Source of the DNA: Rhynchospora pubera
Taxonomy: Eukaryota > Streptophyta > Magnoliopsida > Poales > Cyperaceae
DNA: 64,000 bases
NCBI GenBank assembly: GCA_028095005.1
Contig: CM051460.1
Coordinates: 110,953,039 to 111,017,038 of the forward strand
Reading direction: 5' to 3'
Shown piece after piece: positions 15,601-28,520 of the stretch (its first letter is position 1; each line of letters opens with the position of its first letter). Made by a program: the position numbers and the translations under genes. The notes under the pieces are model-generated. The model was not told the DNA's origin. It saw nothing but the letters and a program-made list of their open reading frames with translations, and ran no database searches.

Positions 15601-18600
15601 TCGTTTCTGGATTCATTATAAGTGATTTCATCATAATAATCAACATTTAAAGTCTTTATACTGTCCAAAATACGATTCATGTTCTATTTTATCAAAAAAA
15701 TAGGATTGTACGTGACAATTACGCATAAAAATTGCAAATAATGCAATTCTGAGCATAAGTTGAGCATTTCAATCATTTCTGGATTTATTTTAAGTCATTT
15801 CATCACAATAATCTACATTTAAGCTCTTTATACTATCTAGAATACGATTCATGTGCTATTTATTAAAAAATATGGGATTATACGTGGCAATTACACATAT
15901 AAAGTGCACAAAATCCAATTCTGAGCATCAGTGAGCATTTAAATCGTTTCTGGATTCATTCTAAGTCAATTCTTCACAATAATCTACATTTAAACTCTTT
16001 ATACTGTCTAAAATACGATTCCTGTGCTATTTAATAAAAAAAGATTGTATTATGCATTGTAATTATGCATATAAATTGCAAATAAAGCAATTAATAGCAT
16101 CATTAGAGCATTTCAATCGTTTCTGGTTTCATTCTAATTTATTTAATTACAATAATCAACATTTAAACACTTTATACTTTCTTCAATACGATTAATGTGC
16201 TATTTATTAAAAAAGATTGGATTATACGTTCTAATTATGCATATAAAGTGCAAATAATGCAATTCTGAGCATCATCTGAGCATTTCAATCATTTCTGGAT
16301 TCATTCTAAGTCATTTCATCACAATAATCTAAATTTAAACTCTTTATACTGTCTAGAATACGATTCATGTGCTATTTATTAAAAAAGATTGGATTATACG
16401 TGGTAATTACGCATATAAATTGCAAATAATGCAATTCTGAGTATCATTTGTGCATTTGCATCTTTTATGGATTCATTCTAAGTCATTTCATCACAATAAT
16501 GTACCTTTAAATTCTTTATACTGTCTAGAATACGATTCATGTGCTATTTATTCAAAAAGATTTGATTATATGTGGCAATTACGCATATAAAGTGCAAATA
16601 ATGAAATTCTGAGGATCATTTGAGCATTTCAATCGTTTCTTGATTCATTCTAAGTCATTTCATAACAATAATCAACATTTAAACTCTTTATAATGATTAG
16701 AATACTATTAATGTTCTATTTATTTTAACAGATTGGATTATACACAACAATTACGCATATAAAAAGTAACTAATACAATTCTGAGCATCAATTGAGCTTT
16801 TCAATCGTTTCCTGATTAATTCTAAGTCATTTCATAACAATAATCAACATTTAAACTCTTTATACTGATGAGAATACTATTAATGAGCTATTTATTCAAA
16901 AAGATCGGATTATACACAGCAATTACGCATATAAAATGCAAATAATACAATTCTGAGCATCATTTGAGTATTTCAATTCTTTCTGGATTCATTCTAAGTC
17001 ATTTCATCATAATAATCTAAATTAATAATCTCTATAATGTCTAGAATATGATTCAAGTGCTATTTATTCAAAAAGATTGGAATATACGTGGCAATTACGC
17101 ATATAAATTGCAAATAATTCAATTCTGTGCATAATTTGAGCATTTCGATCGTTTCTTGATTAATTCTAGGTCATTTTATCATAATAATATTCTTTTAAAC
17201 TCTTTGTACTGTCTATCATTTGGTTCATATGTCATTTATTCGACAATATTAGATTATGCATGGTAATTGCGCATACAAATTGCAAACAATTGAATTCTGA
17301 GCATTATTAAAGCATTTTAATCGTTTTTGGATTTATTATAAGTCATTTCATCATAATTATCTACATTTAAAGTCTTCATACTGTCCAAAATACTATTCAT
17401 GTTCTATTTATTCAAAAAGATCGGATTATACGTGACAATTACGCATAAAAAATGCAAATAATGCAATTCTCAGCATACGTTTAGCATTTCAATTGTTTCC
17501 GTATTCATTCTAAGTCATTTCATCACAATAATCAACATTTAAGCTCTCTATACTATCTAGAATACGATTCATGTGCTATTTATTCAAAGATATGGGATTA
17601 TACGTGGCAATTACAAATATAAAGTGCAAAAAATCCAATTCTGAGCATAAGTGAGCATTTCAATCGTTTCTGGATTCATTCTATGTCAATTCATCATAAT
17701 AATCCACATTTAATCTCTTTATACTGTCTAGAATACGATTCATGTGCTAAATATTGAATTATACGTGGAAATTACGCATATAAAGTGCAAATAATGCAAT
17801 TCTGAGGATCATTTGAGCATTTCAATCGTTTCTTTATTCATTCTAAGTCATTTCATAACAATAATGAACATTTTAAACTCTTTATACTGATTAGAATTCA
17901 ATTAATGTGCTATTTATTCAAAAAGATTGGATTATACACAGCAATTATGCCTATAAAATGCAACTAATACAAATTTGAGCATCATTTGAGCATTTCAATC
18001 GTTTCCTGATTAATTCTAAGTCATTTCATAACAATAATCAACATTTAAACACTTTATACTGATTATAATACTATTATTGTTCTATTTATTATAAAATAAT
18101 GGATTATACACAGCATTTACACATATAAAATGCAAATAAAACAATTCTTAGCATCATTTGTGCATTTCAATAGTTTCTGGATTCATTCAAAATCATTTCA
18201 TCATAATAATCTACATGTAAAATCTTAATACTGTCTAGAAAACGATTCATGTGCTATTTATTCAAAAAGATTGGAATATACGTGGCAATGACACTTATAA
18301 ATTGCAAAAAATGTAATTCTGAGCATTTCGATCGTTTCTGGATTCATTCTAAGTCATTTTATCATAATAATATACTTTTAAAATCTTTGCACTGCCTAGC
18401 ATGTGGTTCATATGTCAGTTATTCAACAAGATTGGATTATACAAGGTAATTGCGCATATAAATTGCAAACAATGGAATTCTGAGCAACATTTAAGCATTT
18501 CAATCATTTCTGGTTTCATTATAAGTCATTTCATCATAATAAACAACATTTAAAGTCTTTGTACTGTCCAAAATACGATTCATGTTCTATTTATTCAAAA

Positions 18601-18907
18601 AGATAGGATTATACGTGACAATTACGCATAAAAATTGCAAAAAATGCAATTCTGAGCATAAGTTGAGCATTTCAATCGTTTCTGGATTTACTTTAAGTCA
18701 TTTCAACATAATAATCTACATTTAAGCTCTCTATACTATCTAGAATACGGTTCATGTGCTATTTATTCAAAAATATGTATTTATACGTGGCAATTAAACA
18801 TATAAAGTGCAAAAAATCCAATTCTGAGCATCATCTGAGCATTTCAATCGTTTCTGGATTCATTCTAAGTCATTTGATAACAATAATCATCATTTAAACT
18901 CTTTATA
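12611..18907. repeat. Satellite HOR unit 3, ending in a register jump
   Basis: This unit is almost identical to unit 2; one visible difference is CTTCATTTGACC near 14048 against CATCATTTGACC near 7743. It carries A', B and A in the same order. At about 18907, where units 1 and 2 pass from the end of block A into another A', this unit passes straight from A into block B (compare 6291 onward with 18901 onward). The following copy therefore lacks the duplicated 8-monomer block. Confidence 0.92.
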
Positions 18908-21570
18908 ATGATTAGAATACTATTAATGTTCTATTTATTGAAAAAGATTGGATTATACACAGCAATTAAGCATATAAAATGCAACTAATACAACTCTGAG
19001 CATCATTTGAGCATTTCAATCATTTCTTGTTTCATTCTAAGCCATTTCATAACAATAATCAACATTAAACCTCTTATACTGATTCAAATACTATTAATAT
19101 GCTATTTATTCAAAAAGATTGGATACTACACAGGAATTATACATATAAATTGCAAATAATTCTGAGCATCATTTGAGCATTTCAATCATTTCTGGATTCA
19201 TTCTAAGTCATTTCATCACAATAATCTACATTTAAACTCTTTATACTGTCAATAATAATATTCATTTTCTTTTTATTAAAAAAGATTGGATTATACACAG
19301 CAATTACGCATATAAAATGCTAATGATGCAATTCTGAGCATCATTAGAGCATTTTCAATCGTTTTTGGATTCATTCTAAGTCATCTCATCACAATAATTT
19401 ACATTTAAACTCTTTATACTATCTAGAATATGATTCATATGCTATTTTTTCCACATCATTGGATTATACGTGGTAATTACGCATATAAATTAAAAATAAT
19501 GCAATTCTGCGCATCATTTGGGCATGTCAATCATTTATAGATTCAAACTAAGTCATTTCCACACAATAATCAACATTTAGATTCTTTATACTGTCTAGAA
19601 TACGATTCATGTGCTATTTATTCAAAAAGATTGGATTATACGTGGTAATTACGCATATAAATTGCAAATAATGCAATTCTGAGTATCATTTGAAAATTTG
19701 CATCTTTTATGGATTCATTCTAAGTCATTTCATCACAATAATGTATCTTTATATTTTTTATACTGTCTAGAATACGATTAATGTGCTATTTATTCAAAAA
19801 GATTTGATTATATGTGGCAATTACGCATATAAAGTGGAAATAATGAAATTCTGAGCATCATTTGAGAATTTAAATCGTTTCTTAATTCATTCTAATTCAT
19901 TTCATAACAATAATCAACATTTAAACTCTTTATATTGATTAGAATACTATTAATGTGCTATTTATTGAAAAAGATTGGATTATACACAGCAATTACGCTT
20001 ATAAAATGCAACTAATACAATTCTGAGCGTGATTTGATCATTTCAATCGTTTCTTAATTCATTCTAAGTCATTTCATAAAAGTAATCAGCATTTATACTC
20101 TTTATACTGCTTAGAATACTATTACTATGCTATTTATTCAAAAAGATTTGTTTATACACAGCAATTAAGTATATAAAATGCAAATAATACAATTCTGAGC
20201 ATCTTTTAAGCATTTCAATAGTTTCTGTATTCATTCTAAGTCATTTCAACATAATAATCTACATTTAAAATCTTAATACTGTTAATAATACGATTCATGT
20301 GCTATTTATTAAAAAAGATTGGAATATACGTGGCCATTACACATATAAATTGCAGATAACGCAATTCTGAGCATAATTTGAGCATTTCGATCGTTTCTTG
20401 ATTCATTCAAAGTCATTTTATCATAATAATATACTTTTAAGCTCTTTGTACTGTCTAGCATGTAGTTCATATGTCATTTATTCAACAAGATTGCATTATA
20501 CATGGTAATTACGCATATAAATTGCAAACAATGGCTTAAACATTTAAAGTCTTTATACTGTCCAAAATACGATTCATATTCTATTTATTCAAAAAAATAG
20601 GATTATACGTGACAATTACGCATAAAAATTGCAAATAATGCAATTCTGAGCATAAGTTCAGCATTTCAATCATTTCTGGATTTATTTTAAGTCATTTCAT
20701 CACAATAATCTACATTTAAGCTCTTTATACTATCTAGAATACGATTCATGTGCTATTTATTAAAAAATATGGGATTATACGTGGCAATTACACATATAAA
20801 GTGCACAAAATCCAATTCTGAGCATCAGTGAGCATTTAAATCGTTTCTGGATTCATTCTAAGTGAATTCTTCACAATAATCTACATTTAAACTCTTTATA
20901 CTGTCTAAAATACGATTCCTGTGCTATTTAATAAAAAAAGATTGGATTATACATTGTAATTATGCATATAAATTGCAAATAAAGCAATTAATAGCATCAT
21001 TTGAGCATTTCAATCGTTTCTGGTTTCTTTCTAATTTATTTAATTACAATAATCAACATTTAAACTCTTTATACTTTCTTGAATACGATTAATGTGCTAT
21101 TTATTAAAAAAGATTGGATTATACGTTCTAATTATGCATATAAAGTGCAAATAATGCAATTCTGAGCATCATCTGAGCATTTCAATCATTTCTGGATTCA
21201 TTCTAAGTCATTTCATCACAATAATCTAAATTTTAAACTCTTTATACTGTCTAGAATACGATTCATGTGCTATTTATTAAAAAAGATTGGATTATACGTG
21301 GTAATTACGCATATAAATTGCAAATAATGCAATTCTGCGTATCATTTGTGCATTTGCTTCTTTTATGGATTCATTCTAAGTCATTTCATCACAATAATGT
21401 ACCTTTAAATTCTTTATACTGTCTAGAATACGATTTATGTTCTATTTATTCAAAAAGATTTGATTATACGTGGCAATTACGCATATGAAGTGCAAATAAT
21501 GAAATTCTGAGGATCATATGAGCATTTCAATTGTTTTGTTGATTCATTCTAAGTCATTTCATAACAATAA
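18908..21570. repeat. Edge HOR segment without the 8-mer duplication
   Basis: From 18908 the sequence follows block B (18901 aligns with 7646) but with more changes than between units 1 to 3. These include a deletion of about 70 bp at 20535-20550 and single-base losses near 19070. The A-to-B junction shows an ancestral or excised form of 29 monomers (37 minus 8). Register with block B is lost at about 21570, where the block-B monomer with ATAATGATTAG is replaced by a generic CTGTCTAGAATAC monomer. Confidence 0.85.
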
Positions 21571-24500
21571 TCTAAATTTAAATACTTTATACTGTCTAGA
21601 ATACAATTCATGTGCTATTTATTCAAAAAGATTTGATTATACGTGGCAATTACGCATATAAAGTGCAAATAATGCAATTATCAGCATCATTTGAGCATTT
21701 CAATCATTTCTGGATTAATTCTAAGTCATTTCATTTCAATATTCAACATTTAAACTCTTTATACTGTCTAGAATACGATTCATGTGCTATTTATTCACAA
21801 AGATTGGATTATACGTGACAATTATGCATATAAATTACAAATAATGCAATTCTGAGCATCATTTGAGCATTTCAATCATTTCTAGAATCGTCCTAAGTTA
21901 TTTCATCGCAATAATCTACATTTAAAATCTCTATACTGTCAAGAATACGATTCAAGTGCTACTTGTTCAAAAAGATTGGATTATACGTGACAATTACGCA
22001 TATAAACTGCAAATATTGCAATTCTGAGCATCATTTGAGCATGTCATAGTTTCTGGATTCATTCTATGTTATTTCATCACAATAATCCACATTTAAAATA
22101 TTTATACTTTCTAGAATACGATTCATATGCTATGTATTCAATAAGATTGGATTATACGTGGCAATGACGCATAGAAAGTGCAATAATGCAATTCTTAGCA
22201 TCATTTGAGCATTTCAATCGTCTATGGATTCATTCTCAGTCATTTTATCACAATAATATACCTTTAATTTCTTTATACTATCTAGAATACGATTATTGTG
22301 CCATTTATTCAAAAAGTTTTGATTATACGCGGCAATTACGCATATAATTGCAAATAATGCAATTCTAAGCTTCATTTGAGCATTTCGATCGTTTCTAGAT
22401 TCATTTCATGAAAATAGTCGACATTTAAACTCTTTATATTGTCAAAAATAAAATTCATGTTGTATTTAATATAAAATATTGGATTATACGTGGCTATTAC
22501 GCATATAAATTGCAAATAAAGCAATTTATAGCACCATTAGTGCATTACTATCGTTTCTGGTTTCATTCTAATAATTTACATTTAAAGTCATTATACTGCG
22601 TAAAATACGATTAATGTGCTATTTATTCAAAAATATTGGATTATACGTTTGAATCATGCATGAAAATTGCACATAATGAAATTCTGAGCATCATCTGAGC
22701 ATTTCAATCGATTCTGGTTTCATTCCTTGTCATTTCATCACAATAATCTAAATTTAAAGTCACTGTCTAGAATACGATTCATGTGCAATTTATTCAAAAA
22801 GATTGGATTATAAGTGGCAAATACACATATAAATTGCAAATAATGCATTTCAGAGCATCATTTGTACATTTCGATCGTTTCTGGATTCATTCTAAGTCAG
22901 TTCATCACAATAATCTACATTTAAACTCTTTATACTGTCTAGAATACTATTCATGTGCTATATATTAAAAAAATATTGGATTATATGTGACAATTACACA
23001 TATAAATTGCAAATAATGCAATTCTGAGCATAATTTGAGCATTTCATTTGTTTCTGGAATAATTCTAAGTTATCTTATCACAATAACTTACTTATAAATT
23101 CTTTATATTTTGTAGAATATGATTCAAGTGCTTTTCATTCAAAATGATTGGATTATACGTGTCAATTACATATATAAAGTGCAAATAATGCTATTCTGAG
23201 CATCATTTTAGCTTTTCAATCTTTTATGGATTTATTCTAAGTCATTTCACCACAATAATCTACATTTAAACATTTTATACTATATAGAATACAATTCATG
23301 TTCTATTTATTCAAAATGATTAGATTAAAATTGGCAATTACGCATATTAAATGTAAATAATGCAATTCTGAGCATCAATTGAGCATTCAATTATTTCTGA
23401 ATTCATTTTAAGTCATTTCATCACAATAATCTACGTTTAAACTCTTTAACTGTCTAAAATATGATTGAAGTGCTATTTATTCAAAAAGATTGGATTATGC
23501 GTGGCAATTATGCATATAAAATGCTAATAATGCAATTCTAAGCATGTTTTGAGCCTTTCAACAGTTTCTGGATTCATTCTAAGTCATTCATCACAATAAT
23601 CTACATTTAAACTCTTTATACTGTCTAGAATACGATTCATGTGCTATTTATTAAAAAAGATTGGATTATACGTGGCAATTACGCATATAAAGTGCAAACT
23701 ATGCAATTCTGAGCATCATTTGAGTATTTCAATCGTTTCTGGATTAATTTTATGTCATTTCATCAATATAATCTACATTTAAACTCTTTATACTGTATAG
23801 AATATGATTCATGTGCGATTTATTCAAGAAGATTGGATTATACCTGGAAATTACGCATATAAAGTGCAGACATTGCAATTTTGAGCATCATTTGAGCATT
23901 TCAATCGTTTCTGGTTTCATTCTAGGTCATTTCATCACAATAATCTACATTTAAACTCTTTATACTTTTCAGAATATGATTCGTATTTATTCACAAATAT
24001 TGGATTATATGTGGCAATTACGCATATAAAGTGCAATGGCCTCTGGCCTTTTATATCTTTACAAACCTAAATTTATTTCTACAACACACACACCTTATAT
24101 TACATTCCTAATACAACACAATCATATCTAAATTAGATTTTCTTACAATTTCAGCACAATAATCTACATTTAAAATATTTATACTAACTAGAATACAATT
24201 CATGTGTTATTTATTCAAAAAGATTGGATTAAAAGTGTCAATTACTCATATAAAATGTAAATAATGCAATTCTGAGCATCATTTGATCATTTCAATCGTT
24301 TTTTGATTCATTCTAAGTCATTTCATCACAATAAATCTACATTAAACTCTTTATACTGACTAGAATACGATTCATGTGCTATTTATTCAAAAATATTGGA
24401 TTAAAAGTGGCTATTACGCATATAAAATGCAGACAATGCAATTCAGAGCATCATTTGAGCATTTCAATCATTTTTGGAATCATTCTAAGTCATTTCATCA

Positions 24501-25068
24501 TAATTACCTATATTTAAACTCTTTATACTGTCTAGAATACGATTCATATGCTATTTATTCAAAAATATTAGATTATAATTGCAATTACGCATATAAAGTG
24601 CAAATAATGCAATTCAGAGAATTATTTGAGCATTTCCATCATTTTTGGATTCATTCTATGTCATTTCATCGCAATAATCTACATTTAAACTCTTTATACT
24701 TTCTAGAATATAGATTCATATGTTATTTATTAAAAAATATTGGATTATACATGGTAATTACGCATATAAAGTGCAAATAATGCAATTCTGAGCAGTATTC
24801 AAGCATTTCAATCATCTCTGGATTCATTCTAAGGCATTTGATCGCAACAATCAACATTTAAACTCTTTATATTGTCTATAATATGATTCATATGTTATTT
24901 ATTCAAAAGGATTGAATTATACATGGTAATTATGCATATAAAATGCAAATAATGCAATTCAGAACATCTTTTGAGCATTTCAATCGTTTCTGGATTAATT
25001 CTATGTCATTTTGTCACAATAATCTACATTTAAATTTTTTATACTATCTAGATTATGATTCATATATC
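21571..25068. repeat. Degenerate satellite monomers at the array edge
   Basis: These are single divergent monomers with no higher-order register. Substitutions and short indels are dense, and some monomers have lost 20-30 bp (for example near 22405 and 22570). Decay at an array margin is the usual picture when unequal exchange no longer homogenises the outer copies. The last clear monomer ends near 25068, directly against retroelement sequence. Confidence 0.85.
24036..24148. other. Foreign block replacing part of a monomer
   Basis: Between AAAGTGCAA and TTTCAGCACAATAATC about 113 bp unrelated to the satellite replaces about 90 bp of monomer. It starts GGCCTCTGGCCTTTTATATC and contains a CA-rich run (ACAACACACACACC). 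The composition resembles the transcription-start part of a plant LTR, so a solo or truncated LTR remnant is possible. No target duplication is visible and its origin is unresolved. Confidence 0.6.
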
Positions 25069-25835
25069 ATTTATTGTAATGAATACATTTAAACTCTTGT
25101 TTGCGTTGTGGTCACAGTACTTTGTGGGTCTGTTTCCTCGGCCTCTCCTCCTTCCATCACGGTTGCTGGTAAAGTTTCTTCCTCCTTGAGTTCTATCTGC
25201 TAACAATACAGATTTCTTGTCCAAAATATCAGTAGGTTGAGAATTGTTGTGCAAGTGTGATTTTCGGGTTTCCTCGCTTTGAAGTTAGGAAACAACATTC
25301 GAGATACTTGGAAGCTCATGAGAAAAAAGAATCAGACTACGAACTTGGTTATAGTCTGAATTTAAAGCAATCAGAACGAAGTATACACGATCATCTGTGA
25401 ACCTTGTTTGGATTGGTATAGTTCTTTATTGAACTTAATAACCGAGTTATGGTCTGAGAACTTTGTTTGGATTGGTATAGTTCTTGTTTTAGTTGAAAGA
25501 TCCTATTATAATTATTTTGTTGTCCAAACATATCACAAATGGATTGCCACAGATCAAAGGCAGATTTGAAGTCGACAAATAGTCGAAAAATCGATGGTTC
25601 CATTAATTTTTTTTTATCCAAAGTCTAACCAATTTATCAGTTGCAATCCAATGATCATAGTTTGTATTAGTTTGGAGAGGACCTTTAACATCAATTATAT
25701 ACTTCGATAAAGATTTCGCTCCGAGAGCCAATAACACAGAGTCAGACCAATAAAGATAATTGTTACCATTGAGCAGCTCTGTTGTGAGTTTCAATGTAGG
25801 ATTCGCATCGTAATAAGATGGTAAGGCTGCAGGTT
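25069..25835 (-). pseudogene. Copia-type gag fragment (UBN2-like), broken
   Basis: Three minus-strand pieces read as one Copia gag. The first, 25794-25603, has the NGNNYLYWSDSVLLAL start typical of these Gags. The second, 25621-25391, has SAFDLWQSICDMFGQ followed by a QLKQELYQ helix. The third, 25254-25060, has a basic RDGRRRGRGN linker and a degraded knuckle (KYCDHNANKS, where CxxC...H...C would be expected). Frames change between the pieces. No protease, integrase or RT follows, and the element is cut off where the satellite begins. It resembles the gag of the intact Copia at 58820-59719 in organisation but is clearly a different, older family member. Confidence 0.75.
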
Positions 25836-27307
25836 GGCCTCGCGGCGTGCGATTCCCTTTATATGCATACTTAACTTATTTTTATTGAATTTATTTATTT
25901 GTATGTGTTCATTTTGATCATTTATATGTTCACATTGTCTATTTTATGTATTAAATTTGTTCAAGCGATGGCAAAAACTACAAATGACAATAATCAAATT
26001 CCGAGTTATTATGCAAATGTACTACATTATTTATTTGTCGAAAAGTTCTTTGTATATTGCATACAATACTCAATATTTCATTTGGCACTTGTGCACACTT
26101 CTTACTCCATATCGCATATTAATACCAACTAGCATAAGATGCTCTCATACGTGGTCAAATATAGAAATGAAATAATACTATGTAATAAAAATATATTGCT
26201 CAACCAATATACCAATGATAAAGGTAGATATGTTGTTCAATTTATTTCTTTATTAGACATAAAATTAAAATATATTATTTTTTATCTAGCTATTGATATC
26301 CAACCACATATCAAATTAATCGAACAGTACAAATATGTGTTTACACATTAGATCTAGCGTGTAACATTTTTTGAATCTGTACGTTTATAAGAAGTACAGA
26401 TAGAGATTAATATTATGTTAAACTTCGCCGTGGAAAATGAAACGCTGGAGATATGCATTATGAAGAGGATAATATATTTGGGTTCAAGGAGGGACTGAAA
26501 TCCTCCACATCACAATTTTTGCAATATTTAAAAATTTAAAAATTTAAATTCTGAATACAAACCGTTGATCTTGTTTAATTTTGCTGGCGATTTGTTTTTA
26601 TTTAAGTTTTAAATATTGCAAAAGTTAGTTACGGCTGGAGAGCTCTATAGCCATTTACTGCTGTAGAGGATTATTTCTGTCATGTTTGTAGTTTATATTC
26701 ATGCTTTCTGACTTTTTTGATGGTTTGACATGTCCATATTTGTTGAAGTTGTGATTTATGCATAACCTTGAGCATTTTATCATTATATAATGTTATATTC
26801 AGTTTTATGATAGCATTGCAAGAAATTAACATAAAATTGTTTTTATTCAAAAACATGTATTTATTTCTTTAAGAATTAAGGTAATTAGAAAGATCATCCA
26901 ACTGTAATTCAAGTTGTAAAAGGATATTAAAAAAAATTAAGTCCACTTGCAAAGGAAGGTTCCTCGTAGGGAAAGTGCAAAAGCAGTGTGATCTATCAAG
27001 ATATAATCTCATTCCAAGCATTTGAAAAGCCACAATGGTTGATTCGAGCGTCGAATAAATATAGATTTGAATTTAAACAAACTTAAGTTATTGTGTTCAG
27101 CATGTTAAATTACAAAAAGTTTAATACTAAAAAGTTAATAACCACGGAAGCAAGAATTTACGGTAACTGCTCCTAGTTATCGCATTAATTCAAATTCAAA
27201 CAGCATTTTAATTAATGTAAAGAAAAAATTTCAAATTTAATCATATCAAAATTTAATGCCCACCAGCATTTTCATAAAAAAGAAAATAGAACTCCTTTAA
27301 CTCAAAC
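25836..27307. other. AT-rich spacer without recognisable gene
   Basis: I see no protein family, RNA gene or repeat I can name. Open frames between 25899 and 26351 overlap each other in different frames and look like chance frames in AT-rich DNA. The segment separates the satellite/Copia boundary from a truncated LINE. Confidence 0.5.
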
Positions 27308-27321
27308 AACAATTTCCCAAT

Positions 27322-28402
27322 CTTTTTTTTTTTTTGAGAAAAAGATGGGAGCGCCACCCAGTTTCATTTTGAAATGAAACAGAATTACAAAAAGTTGAAC
27401 CAAACCGTAACTTAACTAAACCCAGTCTAGAAACTAAAATAATACTCAAAAAGAGAAACGACAGTTAAAGCCTACAGAGATATCACTCATCTAAACAACA
27501 AACAAACTTATTACTCCATAGAAGCATCAGCTCACTACTAAGCAACATGACGAGGTTCCAAACGAAAGCATCCGAATAGCTCAAAGTACTAATTAATTAA
27601 CGTCCAAGCACAAAGGACGCCATTCTACATTCATCGGCTAGTTCATCTCCTCTCCTGGCAGACCCAGTGGATCAGACATTACTTGTAGCGGTATTGCCTC
27701 CCACTCCATCGACAGCCATTGGTCAACTGCAGCTTTCACCGTCTCTCTCCAAACCCCTATCCAATATTTATAACCAAATGTAAAATGATCAAAAGAGCTT
27801 GTCTAGTAGTTTTAATTGGGGTATTATTAAAAACAAAATCGTTTCTAATTTTCCACACACACCAACTAGCTGCACTAAAAATCGTCAAAAAGGCAATACT
27901 ACCGTTGTGAGGTAAAGAAAGTGCAAATTGGTAAATATTTTGCACTGAATGCCAATGTTGGAAGTGCTCTTGACTTTCACCAAGCCAGAACCAAATGTGC
28001 TGCATGTAAGAACAATTACAAAACAGATGGTCACAAGTTTCAAGTTGGCCAGCCTTTCTTACTCAAATTCTCTTTAGTAAGAATCCTGTTATGCATCATA
28101 AGCCACATAAAGGCTTTAATTTTGTGTGGAATACCAAGTTTCCAGAGAGTATTAGTCTTTATTACCTGTATGCCCCTAAAAGCTAAAAAATTGTAAGTAG
28201 CATGTGTTGAGAAGCTCCCTTTTGGGTCCCATCTCCAACACATAGCGTCCTCCTCCTCTGAAAGTTGAGTGCAGTGTATAATGTGTACGAGTGATTGAAA
28301 ATCTAGTGCAAGCATACCTAGTAGAGATCTACTGAAAGTTAAATTTCTACCACGTGAAAGGATCACATCTTCAAGTGAGCAATCTTTGTTATTGCAGATA
28401 CT
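27322..28402 (-). mobile_element. 5'-truncated LINE with target-site duplications
   Basis: The minus strand encodes the zinc-binding C-terminal part of a plant LINE ORF2. Frame 28366-28040 has FSTHATYNFL and WKLGIPHKIKAFMWLMMHNR, and frame 28005-27757 has AASWCVWKIRNDFVF. A small deletion/frameshift after GWPT removes the usual CPLC zinc ligands. A T-run on the plus strand (27322-27336) is the poly(A) tail. The 17-bp AACAATTTCCCAATCTT lies on both sides, at 27308-27324 and 28403-28419, marking target-primed insertion. Length is about 1.1 kb of an expected 4-6 kb. It has no RT or endonuclease and is not autonomous. Confidence 0.87.
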
Positions 28403-28520
28403 AACAATTTCCCAATCTTAATGATGGGAAATTACATAACTAAAAAAAATATATATAATAATAGCAAAAGAAACTCCATAAGGATGAGATAACATCGATC
28501 CTTTAGTTTCTCGACAAAAT

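Larger units (their letters stand above)
1..25068. repeat. AT-rich satellite array, ~172-bp monomer
   Basis: The whole stretch is built from one monomer of about 172 bp. It is recognisable by a conserved core reading roughly GATTCATGTGCTATTTATTC, followed by ATTACGCATATAAA, GCAATTCTGAGCATCA, CATTCTAAGTCATTTCATCA and ACTCTTTATACTGTCTAGAA. Individual monomers range from about 157 to 174 bp. The length is close to one nucleosome repeat, as in many plant centromeric satellites. The small open frames inside (for example the identical 66-codon frames at 5639, 11944 and 18249) are by-products of the repeat and not genes. The left end runs off the window and the right end is at about 25068. I infer a centromeric or pericentromeric role from length and structure only; a subtelomeric or interstitial array is possible. 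Confidence 0.97.

Noticed and set aside
1..18907. CRISPR-like regular repeat array
   Set aside because: Monomers are contiguous, similar along their full length and have no unique spacers; this is a plant satellite.
24376..24780. 134-codon open frame in the satellite
   Set aside because: It is a chance frame through degenerate monomers: the peptide repeats itself with the monomer period and has no domain.
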